NCBI RefSeq assembly: GCF_023824195.1
Contig: NZ_CP085444.1
Span: 50,001 to 114,000 of the forward strand
From: Priestia megaterium
GTDB lineage: Bacteria; Bacillota; Bacilli; Bacillales; Bacillaceae_H
Reading direction: 5' to 3'
Length of the DNA stretch: 64,000 nucleotides
In this document: positions 8,857 through 18,904 of the stretch, one piece after another
Layout of the letters: each line of letters begins with the position of its first letter
Numbering within the stretch: the first letter of the stretch is position 1
The notes under the pieces: model-generated
The model's database searches: none
The model's input: only the letters and a program-made list of their open reading frames with translations
What the model was told of the DNA's origin: nothing
Translations under genes and position numbers: made by a program

Positions 8857-8982
8857 ATGTGGAAATCAATGGTTTCCTATCTTCCAGAGTGGCAAGTTTT
8901 TATGCAAGCGTTAATGGCATTTTTCATCCCATATATAATCTCCAGATTGTTTAATTGGATTCGTACTTCAGAGGAAGAGTGA
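8857..8982 (+). CDS. Small membrane protein ahead of the germination operon, 41 aa
   Basis: Product [15 protein letters not shown]..., with one hydrophobic segment (about residues 12-31) and a charged C-terminus SEEE. Its stop TGA overlaps the ATG of the GerA-family gene (TGATG), so translation is coupled and the gene belongs to the germination operon. Small D-subunit membrane proteins accompany several GerA-type receptors; whether this peptide is one is inference. Ribosome site TAGGGTG, 7 nt before the ATG. Confidence 0.6.
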   Translation: MWKSMVSYLPEWQVFMQALMAFFIPYIISRLFNWIRTSEEE

Positions 8983-10559
8983 TGAAAATGAAAAATTGGA
9001 AATCGAAAAGTAGAAAAATAGGAAACCATGTTAATGAAAATGAAAACAAACAGGAATCTGTATCTAAAAATTCAGCTAATCCATTTACACGTGATTTCAA
9101 TTCAAATATAAAGGAAGTTAGAAAAGAAATTGGTCATAACTCTGACGTTCATTTTAGGGAGTTTATTATAGGACGTACCGGCATTCAAGCATGTATTGTC
9201 TTCGTTGAAGGACTATCAGATAAAGATCTTATTGATAAACATATTTTGTCATCATTGATGGCTGATTTTTCAGCAGAATACCAATTGAAACAGCCTTACG
9301 GAAAGGGAAGCTTTTCAAATGAATTGATAAAAAATCAAGTATTATCGATCAGTGATGTAGAAGAGGTTCAATCTGTTAAAGATTTAGCATCAAAATTCTT
9401 AACAGGATCTACGGCACTTTTAATTGACGGGTTATCACATACATTTATTCTTGGTACAAGTAAAGTAAAAACAAGGACGATTGAAGAGCCCGTATCAGAA
9501 GCATTAGTGAGAGGTCCACGGGTAGGCTTCACCGAATCTTTAAGTGATAATACATCTCTTTTAAGAGGGAACGGAGAGATTGAGAATTTGTCGCTCGTAA
9601 AGTTCCAAGTAGGAAAGCGTTCGAAAAAAGACCTGGTTGTTTCTTACATAAACGGGATCGTTGATTCAGAATTAGTCCAAGAGGTAGAAAAGCGAATTAA
9701 GAAAATTGATGTTGATAATGTGCCCGAGTCAGGTTATGTCGAACAACTCATTGAAGATAATTATCTTAGCCCCTTTCCTCAGGTACAGAATACGGAACGT
9801 CCTGACCGAGTAGTCGCTGCCTTGATGGAAGGTCGGGTGGCCATTTTATTAGACGGGACGCCTTTTGCTTTGATTGCCCCTGTTACGTTTAGCATGATGT
9901 TACAGTCCCCGGAAGATTATTATGAAAGGTGGATTCCCGGTACATTTCTTCGTGTTCTTCGTTATATCGCAGTGGTTCTTTCGCTTTTTACACCGGCTTT
10001 GTATATTGCGTTTATCTCATTTCATCCAGGATTGATTCCGACTAAGTTAGCCATTTCCATTATAGGATCAAGGTCTGGCGTGCCGTATCCAGCCCTTATC
10101 GAAGCGTTATTTATGGAACTATCCATCGAAATTTTGAGGGAAGCCGGCCTCCGGTTACCAAAACCAATTGGTCCAGCAATGGGAATTGTCGGTGGATTAA
10201 TTATTGGGGAAGCTGCTGTGCAGGCAGGGATTGTTAGCCCTATTTTGGTGATTGTAGTGGCGTTAACGGCGATCTCATCATTTTCTATTCCGCAATATAG
10301 TCTAGGCATTACATTGCGGATTCTTCGCTTTGTAGCCATGCTTTGTGCTGCCATACTTGGATTATATGGCGTCATCTTATTTTTCCTTTTCATGATGAGC
10401 CATTTAGTGAAACTAAAAAGCTTTGGCGTGCCTTATATGAGTCCAGCTGTTCCTTATCGTTTAAGTGAATGGAAAGACTTGATGGTCCGTATGCCTCTTA
10501 TGATGATGAAACGACGTCCAAAGATGATGCATACCAAAGATCCTCTACGAAAAGGGTAG
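8982..10559 (+). CDS. Spore germination receptor A subunit (GerA family)
   Basis: About 525 aa. The long hydrophilic N-terminal domain (residues 1 to about 310) contains the family block [10 protein letters not shown] and a [12 protein letters not shown] segment. Four to five transmembrane helices follow ([33 protein letters not shown] and others). A subunits form nutrient receptors in the spore inner membrane with the B and C subunits encoded next. The ATG at 8982 overlaps the preceding stop and has AGAGGAAG as ribosome site; a more upstream TTG frame is less likely. Operon order A-B-C is canonical. Related gerU genes of P. megaterium are plasmid-borne. Confidence 0.9.
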   Translation: MKMKNWKSKSRKIGNHVNENENKQESVSKNSANPFTRDFNSNIKEVRKEIGHNSDVHFREFIIGRTGIQACIVFVEGLSDKDLIDKHILSSLMADFSAEYQLKQPYGKGSFSNELIKNQVLSISDVEEVQSVKDLASKFLTGSTALLIDGLSHTFILGTSKVKTRTIEEPVSEALVRGPRVGFTESLSDNTSLLRGNGEIENLSLVKFQVGKRSKKDLVVSYINGIVDSELVQEVEKRIKKIDVDNVPESGYVEQLIEDNYLSPFPQVQNTERPDRVVAALMEGRVAILLDGTPFALIAPVTFSMMLQSPEDYYERWIPGTFLRVLRYIAVVLSLFTPALYIAFISFHPGLIPTKLAISIIGSRSGVPYPALIEALFMELSIEILREAGLRLPKPIGPAMGIVGGLIIGEAAVQAGIVSPILVIVVALTAISSFSIPQYSLGITLRILRFVAMLCAAILGLYGVILFFLFMMSHLVKLKSFGVPYMSPAVPYRLSEWKDLMVRMPLMMMKRRPKMMHTKDPLRKG

Positions 10560-10562
10560 CTT

Positions 10563-11690
10563 ATGATGAAAGGAAGTGAACTGTGGGTAATGATCAATTC
10601 AAACGATCGTATTACGACACCTCAAGCAACCGTGGTTGTTATCAATTTTATACTTGGAACAGGAATTCTTACCTTGCCCCGGACAGTTACGGAACAAGTA
10701 AAAACACCAGATGTTTGGTTAAGTGTTATTTTAGGCGGAATAATCACCATGATAGCAGGAGTAATTATGGTGAAATTAAGTAAAAAATTTCCTGAAAAAA
10801 CGTTTTATCAATACAGTCAAGAAATTGTAGGGAAATGGATGGGCAAGTTATTTAGTTTCTTCATAATAGGTTATTTTTTAGTACTTGGTGGGTTTCATGC
10901 CCGTTCATTGGCAGAAGTAACAGGATATCTATTGCTGGAAGGAACCCCTAAATGGGCTATTATTATGCCCTTTATGTGGGCAAGTCTCTACCTAATCAGA
11001 GGGGGGATAAATCCAATTGCTCGTCTATTTGAGATTATATTACCTATTACGGTTATTCTTTTTTTACTTGTTGCCTTTATGAGTATCAAAATATTTGAAG
11101 TAGACAATCTGCACCCAGTACTAGGTTCAGGTATCACACCGGTGCTCAAAGGCATAAAAACAACTGCTCTTGCATTCACAGGTCCTGAAATCATGTTAAT
11201 CATTTTAGCTTTTATGAAAGAACCACACAAAGCAGGAAAAGCTGTACTAGTTGGAATTACTATTCCTTTATTCATTTATGTGATTACTGTTGTAATGGTG
11301 ATCGGAGCGTTATCGGTTGATGGAGTAGTTACAAGAACATGGCCCACACTTGATTTGATACGAAGTTTTGAGCTGACCGGTTTGATTTTTGAACGATTTG
11401 ATTCTCTGTTGCTGGTGGTATGGATTATGCAAATGTTTACTTCTTTTACTGTTAATCATTACGCTGCTTCATTAGGACTATCTCAACTTTTCCAAAAGAA
11501 CATTCATCCATTTATGTATGGCGTGCTTCCCGTTATTTATCTTATTTCCATGATCCCCAAAAACATCAATGATGTATTTAAAGTAGGGGATATGGTTGGC
11601 AACGCTGCCTTAGTTTTATTTGGCTTTTTACCGCTGCTTCTTCTCATCATTTCAAAAGTAAAGGGGAGAAAGTATGAAACAAACCTCTAA
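10563..11690 (+). CDS. Spore germination receptor B subunit (GerB family)
   Basis: About 375 aa, an APC-superfamily-like membrane protein with around ten helices. It has the signature NDRITTPQATVVVINFILGT near the N-terminus. The B subunit carries the germinant-binding pocket. It starts 3 bp after the A gene; ATG 10563 has AAGGG at good spacing, and ATG 10590 (MINSNDRITTP) is an alternative that matches family N-termini. It overlaps the C gene by 17 bp, so the three are translated together. Confidence 0.9.
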   Translation: MMKGSELWVMINSNDRITTPQATVVVINFILGTGILTLPRTVTEQVKTPDVWLSVILGGIITMIAGVIMVKLSKKFPEKTFYQYSQEIVGKWMGKLFSFFIIGYFLVLGGFHARSLAEVTGYLLLEGTPKWAIIMPFMWASLYLIRGGINPIARLFEIILPITVILFLLVAFMSIKIFEVDNLHPVLGSGITPVLKGIKTTALAFTGPEIMLIILAFMKEPHKAGKAVLVGITIPLFIYVITVVMVIGALSVDGVVTRTWPTLDLIRSFELTGLIFERFDSLLLVVWIMQMFTSFTVNHYAASLGLSQLFQKNIHPFMYGVLPVIYLISMIPKNINDVFKVGDMVGNAALVLFGFLPLLLLIISKVKGRKYETNL

Positions 11691-12885
11691 TCACGTACAG
11701 TTCTTATTGGTTTTACTTTCTGTTTTTTTGCTCGTTCCTCTGGCGGGCTGCTGGAGTAGTCATGAAATTGAAGAAAGAAGTTTAGGGGTAGGTGTGGCGC
11801 TTGATAAGGGGAAGGAGTCCATGATTGAAAAAGAATTTGATGAACAAGGAGGGGGATATGCGAGAAAGAACCTGATTACGTCAACCTATCAACTTATCAC
11901 CCCACAAGTGGCAAGTTCAACCACTAAACAAGGAGGTCCTCAACAGAAATCTTATGTGAATGTGTCTGAAACAGGAGATTCTGCTTTTCAAATGCTTCGT
12001 GAATTATCTTTAAGAAGTGATACTCCTTTAACTAGTCCCCATATGAAAGTGATGGTTATCGGTGAGGCCCTTGCACGATCGTATAGTTTGGAACAATTAG
12101 TCGATCAAAGTCTTCGTGACAATGATTTTAGACCAAGTTGTCTGATGTTTATTAGTAAAGGGAGAGCAAGCGACACACTCGAATCAAAAACAGCAGGAGA
12201 GATCCCAGCATTTCATTTGTCTGCAATGGTGGAAAATGCCTATCGAACAACGAGAATTTTACCTCCTATGCCGCTTATTAAACTAGAGAGCAAGATCCAA
12301 TCACGGTCTAGTTTTCTGTTGCAAAATGTAGTATCAGCAAATGGAGAAATCAAATTTGCGGGTGCAGGTATAATTAAAGGAAAAACAAACAAAATGATTG
12401 GTTTTTTGAATGAGGAAGAACTGGATGGTCTGACTTGGATCACAGGTAAAGGAAAAGGTGGCCTAGTAAAAAGCTTTGATAAAAAGACCGGTCAGCTGAT
12501 CGTATATGAAATAGAGTCTATGAAAAGTCACATTCAACCCCATGTGAAAGGAAATAATATCTCTTTTGATGTACACATTGAATCAGTGGGAAGGCTATCT
12601 GAAAGTTGGATGACCTCAGGGAGCACTTTTAACAATCAATTTTTGCAGAACGCACAAAAAACTTCAGAAAAAAAAGTAAAGCACCTGGTAAGAAACGTAC
12701 TAGAAAAAATGCAAAAAGAATATCAAGTCGATGTTGCGGGTTTCGGAAATCGATTGAGAATTAAGCATCCTAGAGTATGGATGAGGGTTAAAGAGAATTG
12801 GGATCAAACATTTAGTGGAATTCCGATTAACTATGATGTGAAATTAATGATTAAAGATTATGGAGCGTCAGGATCAACGAAGTAA
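11674..12885 (+). CDS. Spore germination receptor C subunit, lipoprotein (GerC family)
   Basis: 403 aa. The N-terminal signal peptide VQFLLVLLSVFLLVPLAGCW ends in the lipobox LAGC, so Cys is lipidated and the protein is held in the outer leaflet of the spore inner membrane. It is followed by WSSHEIEERSLGVGVALDKG, typical of GerC. Its start lies inside the end of the B gene. Normal length and intact frame; the receptor operon looks functional. Confidence 0.9.
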   Translation: MKQTSNHVQFLLVLLSVFLLVPLAGCWSSHEIEERSLGVGVALDKGKESMIEKEFDEQGGGYARKNLITSTYQLITPQVASSTTKQGGPQQKSYVNVSETGDSAFQMLRELSLRSDTPLTSPHMKVMVIGEALARSYSLEQLVDQSLRDNDFRPSCLMFISKGRASDTLESKTAGEIPAFHLSAMVENAYRTTRILPPMPLIKLESKIQSRSSFLLQNVVSANGEIKFAGAGIIKGKTNKMIGFLNEEELDGLTWITGKGKGGLVKSFDKKTGQLIVYEIESMKSHIQPHVKGNNISFDVHIESVGRLSESWMTSGSTFNNQFLQNAQKTSEKKVKHLVRNVLEKMQKEYQVDVAGFGNRLRIKHPRVWMRVKENWDQTFSGIPINYDVKLMIKDYGASGSTK

Positions 12886-12980
12886 GCTTTCAAGTTTAAC
12901 TTTGCTTATTTTGATGTCAAAAATGAAAGAAAGCTCCAAGGAATAACCTTGAGGCTTTCTGAAAAGTATTCATCCTATAC

Positions 12981-13193
12981 TTATTTAAGAGCTTCTTTTA
13001 ATTCTTTTCCGGGTTTAAACGCAGGAACTTTTGAAGCTGGAATCGTCATTTCTTCACCAGTTTGGGGATTACGTCCGGTACGAGCTGCACGTTCACGTAC
13101 TTCAAATGTGCCGAATCCAATCAATTGAATTTTTTCTTCATTAGCAAGTGTATTAGAAATCGTTTCAAACAATGCATCTACAGCTTTTTTCAT
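12981..13193 (-). CDS. HU-like DNA-binding protein, N-terminally truncated
   Basis: The C-terminal 70 residues of an HU (HBsu-type) protein: [29 protein letters not shown], with the DNA-intercalating proline in RNPQTG, and the tail [16 protein letters not shown]. The first 20 or so residues of HU (helix 1, MNKTELV...) are absent. The best start is ATG 13193 behind GAGGT; an ATG at 13208 adds only MRYLH. Without helix 1 the dimer core is incomplete, so it may be a decayed copy or a dominant-negative partner. A second, more damaged copy lies at 62500-62775. Confidence 0.7.
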   Translation of the reverse strand: MKKAVDALFETISNTLANEEKIQLIGFGTFEVRERAARTGRNPQTGEEMTIPASKVPAFKPGKELKEALK

Positions 13194-13208
13194 ATGTAAA
13201 TACCTCAT

Positions 13209-13464
13209 TTCTTACTGCATATATAGTATGTATATGTAGAACATATCACAGTCTTTATAAAATGTTCAAACATAAGCACTCATTTGAGGATTTAAAAGTT
13301 ATCTAATAAAACTAGATGCTGAGATTTGCTCTAAGACAAAATGAACCCCATTCAAGACAGAAGAAACTCGTCAAAAAGGGAGCTTTGCTCAATAAGAACA
13401 AAGCTTCCTTTTGATGATTTTCTCCTATTTTCAAATGGATGTAACCTTTGCATCAGAATATTTA
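13209..13464. repeat. Intergenic region carrying dispersed repeat R2
   Basis: Positions 13353-13436 repeat the R1 pattern: AGAAGAAACTCGTC, a hairpin built on GGAGCTTTG and CAAAGCTTCC, then TTCTCCTATTTTCAAAT. It lies downstream of the BrnQ gene and upstream of the HU fragment. Confidence 0.55.
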
Positions 13465-14811
13465 TTATTTATTCAGTCTAGATGACCTGTAATTAAGAAG
13501 GATTTTTACTTGTACTATGCTAAAACCTATTAATCCTCCAATAATAGCTGGAACAATCCACCCTAATCCTAATTTGTACATAGGGAGAACTCTAATAAAG
13601 AAACTATTAATGGATGAAATGTGAATACCACCCGTATTTAACCCATCGAATAGACTAATAATAAATGTCAAAAGTAAGCTCCCTTGATAAACTTCAGTTT
13701 TTCCTTTAAATAAAGAATGAAAAAAAGTTAAGAAAATCAATACAATAGCTAATGGATAAATAGTTGTTAATAGAGGTACAGAAATAGCAATTAACTGCGT
13801 TAACCCGATGTTAGCAACGATTGCACTAAAACCAGACAGACTAATAGCAAGTATTTTATAAGATACCTTTGGAAATAGTTTATGAAAGAATGAAGAACAA
13901 GAAGCAACAAGTCCTACACTAGTTGTTAAACAAGCTACCGTAATCATTAATCCTAATAATATTCCACCGTAAGCTCCAAAATAATAATTCGAGACTTTTA
14001 CCAAAACAGTACCTCCGTTATCTAAGTGTCCAAGTTTTTCTACACTTGAAGCACCCATGTAAGAAAGAGCTGTATAAATGGTTATTAGGATAATGGCAGC
14101 AATTCCTGTTGCTTTTGCACAAATAGTCATAATTTGTTTTTTTGTTTTTGCGCCTTTTTCTTTAATAGCATTAATAATAATAATTCCAAAAACAAAAGCT
14201 GCAAGAGCATCCATTGTTAAATAACCTTCCTGAAATCCCTTGAAAAATGAATGAATTTTATAATTTTTCGTAGGTGCTTGGAAACCCCCAATCGGATGAA
14301 TAAAAGCCATCGCTACAAGTACTCCAATAAATGTTAACTTAATGGGTGTTAGGAATTTTCCGATAATATTGACAGTTTTAACAGGATTAAGTGATAAAAA
14401 GCATGTGATGCTAAAAAAGATGATGGTGAAAATAAATAAAGGTATGTGGTCTAGATCTTCCGACAAAAAAGGTTTGACGCCTATCTCAAAAGAAACGGTT
14501 CCTGCTCTTGGTATGGAAAATAAAGGACCAATCGCTAAATAAAGTACGGTTGTAAACACAAGAGCAAACACAGGGTGTACGCGACTCGCTAGTGACTGTA
14601 CATCATCTTTTCCTGAAAAACCAAATGCTAACACACCAAGTAACGGTAACCCAACTCCGGTTACTAAAAATCCGGCATTAGCTGACCAAATATTTATTCC
14701 TGCTGACTGACCAAGCATTGGTGGGAAAATTAAATTTCCTGCCCCGAAGAATAGAGCAAATAACATTAAACCAATAACTACTGTGAATGAAAATGGCACT
14801 TTATCCGACAT
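13465..14811 (-). CDS. brnQ: Branched-chain amino acid carrier BrnQ
   Basis: About 448 aa, a 12-helix cation-coupled symporter of the LIVCS family for Leu, Ile and Val. The family signature is LFFGAGNLIFPPMLGQSAG near the N-terminus. The start is placed at ATG 14811 because GGAGG lies 7 nt before it; a longer frame to 14841 has no ribosome site. The leader upstream (14812-15040) contains hairpins and may be regulatory. The gene stands between two copies of the R repeat. Confidence 0.88.
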   Translation of the reverse strand: MSDKVPFSFTVVIGLMLFALFFGAGNLIFPPMLGQSAGINIWSANAGFLVTGVGLPLLGVLAFGFSGKDDVQSLASRVHPVFALVFTTVLYLAIGPLFSIPRAGTVSFEIGVKPFLSEDLDHIPLFIFTIIFFSITCFLSLNPVKTVNIIGKFLTPIKLTFIGVLVAMAFIHPIGGFQAPTKNYKIHSFFKGFQEGYLTMDALAAFVFGIIIINAIKEKGAKTKKQIMTICAKATGIAAIILITIYTALSYMGASSVEKLGHLDNGGTVLVKVSNYYFGAYGGILLGLMITVACLTTSVGLVASCSSFFHKLFPKVSYKILAISLSGFSAIVANIGLTQLIAISVPLLTTIYPLAIVLIFLTFFHSLFKGKTEVYQGSLLLTFIISLFDGLNTGGIHISSINSFFIRVLPMYKLGLGWIVPAIIGGLIGFSIVQVKILLNYRSSRLNK

Positions 14812-15094
14812 ATAAAACCTCCATAAAATAACAACTTTCACTATTTTTATATAAATGAAACAAGAGACCGCAAGAATGTACAGTGTTTTTTAGAAAACTT
14901 TTCGGTCTTTTCATGTTTTGATTTCTCGTGGCATTACGATAGATAGGAATTCGACTTTTCCTATAGCCCTCGAACATATGGGAAAAGAGAAAAAGATGCC
15001 TTAGGCATCTAATAAGACAAGTAAAATATCTCAATAACATCGTCAAAAGAAGCTTTTGCTATTGTAAGCAAATTCCCTTTTGGAAGAGTTTCTT
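14812..15094 (-). promoter_or_regulatory. brnQ leader with hairpins and repeat R3
   Basis: Read on the minus strand: repeat R3 (15105-15040), a short terminator-like hairpin (GATGCCT/AGGCATC followed by TTTTT, near 14991-15008), then CTATAGGAA...TTCCTATC and AGACCG...CGGTCT helices before the start. It could be a conditional terminator leader; I do not recognise it as a known riboswitch. Confidence 0.4.
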
Positions 15095-15322
15095 CTATTC
15101 TAAATTATGTCCATGAGATGGGATGGACTTAAATCTTAAAATCTTTACATTTTGAATGAACACTCTTTCTTTTGTAGATATATCCAATTTAGCTAACCTT
15201 ACAATTTCATCTGGATCATTAATGGATTGCATGACTATAGAATTATTAATTATTTTATTATTTTTTAATATAGAATAGTCTACCGTAAAGATTTTTAACT
15301 TTCCTACCTTATTTTTCAACAT
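15095..15322 (-). CDS. Hypothetical protein, 75 aa
   Basis: The start at ATG 15322 is set by GGAG 9 nt upstream; a longer GTG frame is possible. The protein (MLKNKVGKLKIFTVDYSIL...) is soluble, with mixed alpha/beta character and no motif I know. It follows the permease gene by about 50 bp and is probably its operon partner. Function unknown. Confidence 0.5.
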   Translation of the reverse strand: MLKNKVGKLKIFTVDYSILKNNKIINNSIVMQSINDPDEIVRLAKLDISTKERVFIQNVKILRFKSIPSHGHNLE

Positions 15323-15371
15323 AACAACTATCTCCACATACTTATAAAATACTTGCACTAGAAACCAATTT

Positions 15372-17024
15372 TTATACAGCTTTTTCTTTATCTAATTGAG
15401 ACTCTATTGTTCTCTCCCTTAATCTCATTTCTTCATTTACTTTGGTGGCTTCCTTGAGGTATTCTGTTTTAAATCCACTCTTTACAGCCCAAACATAAAA
15501 AACAAGAGACAAACATGTAATGATAAGCATGTCCCAACCGTATGGAATAACATTTATTCCACCAAACTTTTCACTTCCTAAATATGAAATAACCATCATA
15601 CATAATAAGTAAGTAACCATCCAAAGTCCTGCTAGGAAGTTCTTTTGAAACCCTTTCCATTTCAACTTTGCTTGATAATAAAAGTAAATAGGAAGACCCA
15701 TCATAATAATGAATAACACCTGTCCTGTAAGTGGCCATCTCGCCCAGTACAGGGTTAATGACGCAAATACAAAACCCAGTGGTGCAATAATACTTAATCC
15801 TTTTAGACGTAATGGTCTGTAGAACTCTTTCCCCGTTCTTCTTAACGTCATAGCTGTAACAGGCCCGGTAATATAAGAGATTAATGTCGCAACTGAAATA
15901 ATTTCAGCTAATACACCCCAACCTCTAAATAGAAATAAGAAAATGAATGATACAGCTAAATTGAAAAACATTGCTTGACGTGGCACACCATAAATAGGAT
16001 GCAATTTCCCTAAAACACCAGGTAAATATTTATTCTTTTCCATACCGTATATCATACGAGATGTGGTAGCCGTATAGGTGATTCCCGTTCCAGAAGGAGA
16101 AACAAATGCATCAGCGTACAATACAATAACAAGCCAGTTAATACTTAAAGCAATAGCCAAATCAGCAAATGGAGAGTTGAAATTAAGGTGACTCCATCCA
16201 TGAACAACCATAGAGGGATCAACTGCCCCAATAAACGCAACCTGTAACAAGATATAAATAACAGTAGCAATTAGAATCGATCCTACTACAGCTAATGGAA
16301 TAGAACGCCCAGGATTCTTTGCTTCTCCAGCCATATTAATAGGGCTTTGAAACCCATTAAATGCAAATACAATACCGGACGTTGCTACCGCCGTCAGTAC
16401 GCTTGCCCAACCATTTGGCGCGATGCCTTCTCCAGACGTGAAATTTTCACTATGAAAACCGGCAAATAAAAGTGATCCAATTGTTAAGCCAGGAATCACT
16501 ATCTTAAAGATAGTAATTAGTGAATTTGCTTTGGAAAAGAGATTTACTGTCCAAAAATTTAGTAAGAAATAAATAAGTAATAAAACAGAAGCAATGCCTA
16601 ATCCAGGTAAAGTAAGAGTGCCATTTTTCACTAAACTACTTGTCCACTTTGCCCATTCCCAGGGCCAAGAACTCATGTATTGCACAGAGGCAACAGCTTC
16701 AACTGGGATAACAGATACAATAGCAATCCAGTTTGCCCAAGCAGCAATAAATCCAAGAAACGATCCATGAGAATATTGTGTATATTTAACCATACCTCCT
16801 GCTTCCGGAAACATAGATCCAAGCTCACTGTAAGAAAGTCCAATAAATAAAATAACAATCATACCGATAATCCAGGAAATAATAGCAGCAGGTCCAGCAA
16901 TTTGAGCTGCTCTCCATGCCCCGAATAACCAACCTGAACCAATGATTGAACCTAGTCCAACCATTGTTAAAGAAAAAGTTCCCATCCTACGATGTAAATG
17001 ATTCATTTTTTTAACCTCTCTCAT
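15372..17024 (-). CDS. APC-family amino acid permease (aspartate permease YveA-like)
   Basis: About 545 aa, 12-14 membrane helices. The N-terminal signature is MGTFSLTMVGLGSIIGSGWLFG and the proton/substrate site region is EAGGMVKYTQYSHGS. Length and these blocks match the B. subtilis YveA L-aspartate:proton symporter group better than AAT-type permeases. ATG 17006 (MNHLHRRMG) is an alternative start; AGAGAGG precedes the ATG at 17024. It is preceded by a 320-bp leader that is also found upstream of the AGCS symporter at 32.8 kb, including a cre-like site, so both genes are probably co-regulated. Substrate assignment is inference. Confidence 0.8.
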   Translation of the reverse strand: MREVKKMNHLHRRMGTFSLTMVGLGSIIGSGWLFGAWRAAQIAGPAAIISWIIGMIVILFIGLSYSELGSMFPEAGGMVKYTQYSHGSFLGFIAAWANWIAIVSVIPVEAVASVQYMSSWPWEWAKWTSSLVKNGTLTLPGLGIASVLLLIYFLLNFWTVNLFSKANSLITIFKIVIPGLTIGSLLFAGFHSENFTSGEGIAPNGWASVLTAVATSGIVFAFNGFQSPINMAGEAKNPGRSIPLAVVGSILIATVIYILLQVAFIGAVDPSMVVHGWSHLNFNSPFADLAIALSINWLVIVLYADAFVSPSGTGITYTATTSRMIYGMEKNKYLPGVLGKLHPIYGVPRQAMFFNLAVSFIFLFLFRGWGVLAEIISVATLISYITGPVTAMTLRRTGKEFYRPLRLKGLSIIAPLGFVFASLTLYWARWPLTGQVLFIIMMGLPIYFYYQAKLKWKGFQKNFLAGLWMVTYLLCMMVISYLGSEKFGGINVIPYGWDMLIITCLSLVFYVWAVKSGFKTEYLKEATKVNEEMRLRERTIESQLDKEKAV

Positions 17025-17055
17025 ATAAGTTGTAGTAATTATAGAAAGACTATTA

Positions 17056-17380
17056 CATCCTCCAAAGTCCCTTTCTTTGTAAGGGAAGGATTATAGTAGA
17101 TATCGTAGTCTGCTTAGCTTCAAAAGGAGTTGATACATCAGCGTAACTTGAAGAGATAGTGATACTCCTTTAAGTCATTAATAAGGATACAATGAGAGCA
17201 ACTTTTTTTCTGTAGTTAGTTTATAAATATCTTCACTCCATTGAAGTGGAATTAAGAAAAGATAAACTATTATTAAACGCTTTCATTTTTCTCCAGCGAA
17301 ATCGTATCTTTAATTTATAATAGGAACTATATAATCATACAGAAAACGACAAAAAATTATAAATTTTCTAAATTATTTTT
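17056..17380 (-). promoter_or_regulatory. Long leader A, homologous to leader B at 34456-34780
   Basis: On the minus strand it contains an AT-rich promoter zone, a cre-like box (ATGAAAGCGTTTAAT, 17272-17286, one mismatch to the CcpA consensus), and then conserved blocks AAAGTTGCTCT, TATTAATGACTTA, TTCAAGTTAC and TATCAACT. The same blocks, in the same order and spacing, lie upstream of the AlsT-like gene. The shared element lies upstream of two otherwise unrelated amino-acid transporters and looks like a common cis-regulator, possibly RNA-based. Confidence 0.6.
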
Positions 17381-17754
17381 TGTGAATGATTCGATAAGAA
17401 AGAAGTGCGTATTCTCCATTATTTAGATATAGAAACATTTAATGTTATCATATATGGATTTAAATACTTTTTTACATATAAATAATTTAATGGATATTAT
17501 TGGATGATTTTATGTAGGTTTTTGTTTAATTCTGTAGTTTGTATCATAAAATGAGGCTTAATAAATCTTTGTTATTAGTTTAAATTCATATATTACTTTT
17601 ATTAAAAGAAAAAGATAATAAGGTAATATAATACATTTTTGTGATGAAAATTACTCCAGTAAAAAATTCTCTTATGGAGATAATTTGTCACCAAAATACA
17701 ATTAATTAATAACCATTATTAAATTGAAAGATAATTTAAATTAGGAGTGAGAAA
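17381..17754. other. Intergenic AT-rich region
   Basis: No gene or structured element seen. It must hold divergent promoters for the permease and the AbrB-like gene. Confidence 0.4.
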
Positions 17755-18039
17755 ATGAAAAAAATAGGGCTGATTAAGGGTTTAGGCAAATTTGGACGTG
17801 TCACATTCCCTAGTGAACTACGACGAACCTTAGGGATAAAAGGCAGTGAGAGTTATGTGGAGATGTCTATAGAAAATGAATCAATAATTATCGAAAAATG
17901 TGGTGAAAGTAAACCCTGTGCTATCACTGGTAAGGTAAGTGATAAAAATAAAGTGTATATAGGTAATATCGTGCTAAGCTCAGAAGGAGAAAAGATTTTA
18001 TTACAACAATTAATTGATATAGAAAAACAGATTGAATGA
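17755..18039 (+). CDS. AbrB-family transition-state regulator
   Basis: 94 aa. The N-terminal SpoVT/AbrB swapped-hairpin domain is clear: GLGKFGRVTFPSELRRTLGI followed by YVEMSIENESIIIEK. The C-terminal half (CAITGKVSDKNKVYIGNIVL) matches the multimerisation domain of B. subtilis AbrB. Full length (AbrB is about 96 aa). The ribosome site is TTAGGAGTGAG. AbrB represses stationary-phase genes, so a plasmid copy could influence antibiotic and sporulation genes. No operon partner. Confidence 0.88.
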   Translation: MKKIGLIKGLGKFGRVTFPSELRRTLGIKGSESYVEMSIENESIIIEKCGESKPCAITGKVSDKNKVYIGNIVLSSEGEKILLQQLIDIEKQIE

Positions 18040-18531
18040 CCATTCTTTCATTTTCACCTTCTAGGAGCTACATTCCTTTCAAAATATATTGGATCGGCTC
18101 TTACGTTGCAATGCCACTTGCTGCTGTATTATCTTCACACATTAATATGCTAAGGCTCCATATGGAGACTTATATATCACTCTATACAATTTCACAGTTT
18201 ACTTTTAAGGTACCATAATGTCACTTATCCGTATTCAATAAAAAAAGCTACCTCGGAGTAGAACACCATAACAATATGCTAGGTAACAGATTTATTACGT
18301 TAAAAGAAGCAAGAGAAATTATTCTTTAAACCAATTAAAAACTTTGATAGGAATAAAGAACCGCTGTTAGAAGGCTGTTCTTTATTCCTATAACTGTGAT
18401 TAAGATGATTACGCCAACTAAAAATGCATAGAGTATACAAGCTGAATAAAGGCATCATGTCTGTTAAAATGTAATTATAAAGTATTCATCTTTATATTAC
18501 ATACTGACTTATCAGAAGGAGAGTAGAACCT
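18040..18531. other. Intergenic region with inverted repeats
   Basis: Besides dif-like site S1 it has a 13-bp perfect inverted repeat (AGGAATAAAGAAC, 18349-18389). A second inverted repeat (TGTAAT-TATAAAG arms, 18470-18501), just upstream of the HxlR gene, is likely to be its operator. No gene is seen. Confidence 0.5.
18208..18235 (+). repeat. dif-like Xer site S1
   Basis: Arm AGGTACCATAA, centre TGTCAC, arm TTATCCGTATT. Fits the consensus AGTTAACATAA - 6 bp - TTATCGGAATT. Confidence 0.6.
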
Positions 18532-18867
18532 ATGAGTGAAACCTGTGTTCCAACTGGTGTAGAGCTAAAAAACACTGGTTTTGGATATACGCTGTCTTTA
18601 ATAGGCGGTAAATATAAAATGATCATTATGTATTGGCTAGCTGAAAATAAGGTTATGCGACATAATGAGTTGAAACGATGTATCGGTACCATTTCCTATA
18701 AAACATTAAGCGTTATGTTAAAAGATCTTGAGAGAGAGGGTCTTATTATACGTAAGGAATTTCCACAAATACCTCCAAAAGTTGAGTATTCATTATCTAA
18801 ACGTGGTCTTTCTCTTATGCCCTTATTAGATATGATGTGTGAGTGGGGAGAGAAAAACAGTTTGTAA
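18532..18867 (+). CDS. HxlR-family transcriptional regulator
   Basis: 111-aa winged-helix regulator of the HxlR/DUF24 type. It has a conserved N-terminal Cys (ETCVPTGVE) often used as a redox sensor in HypR/YodB/CatR. The block GGKYKMIIMYWL...NELKRCIGTISYKTLSVMLKDLEREGLI matches the recognition helix and wing, and the C-terminus ends LLDMMCEWG. The gene converges on a flavodoxin-fold oxidoreductase with a DUF24-type operator, the usual target of these regulators. The pair is probably a quinone or electrophile response unit. Confidence 0.85.
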   Translation: MSETCVPTGVELKNTGFGYTLSLIGGKYKMIIMYWLAENKVMRHNELKRCIGTISYKTLSVMLKDLEREGLIIRKEFPQIPPKVEYSLSKRGLSLMPLLDMMCEWGEKNSL

Positions 18868-18904
18868 GATTTGTAGGTTGCACAACAATAGATAAAACTA
18901 CTTC

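Noticed and set aside
14801..15046. 81-aa ORF upstream of brnQ
   Set aside because: It overlaps the brnQ start, crosses hairpins and lacks a ribosome site; more likely leader RNA.
18036..18218. 60-aa ORF after the AbrB-like gene
   Set aside because: No ribosome site and no protein-like features; runs into site S1.
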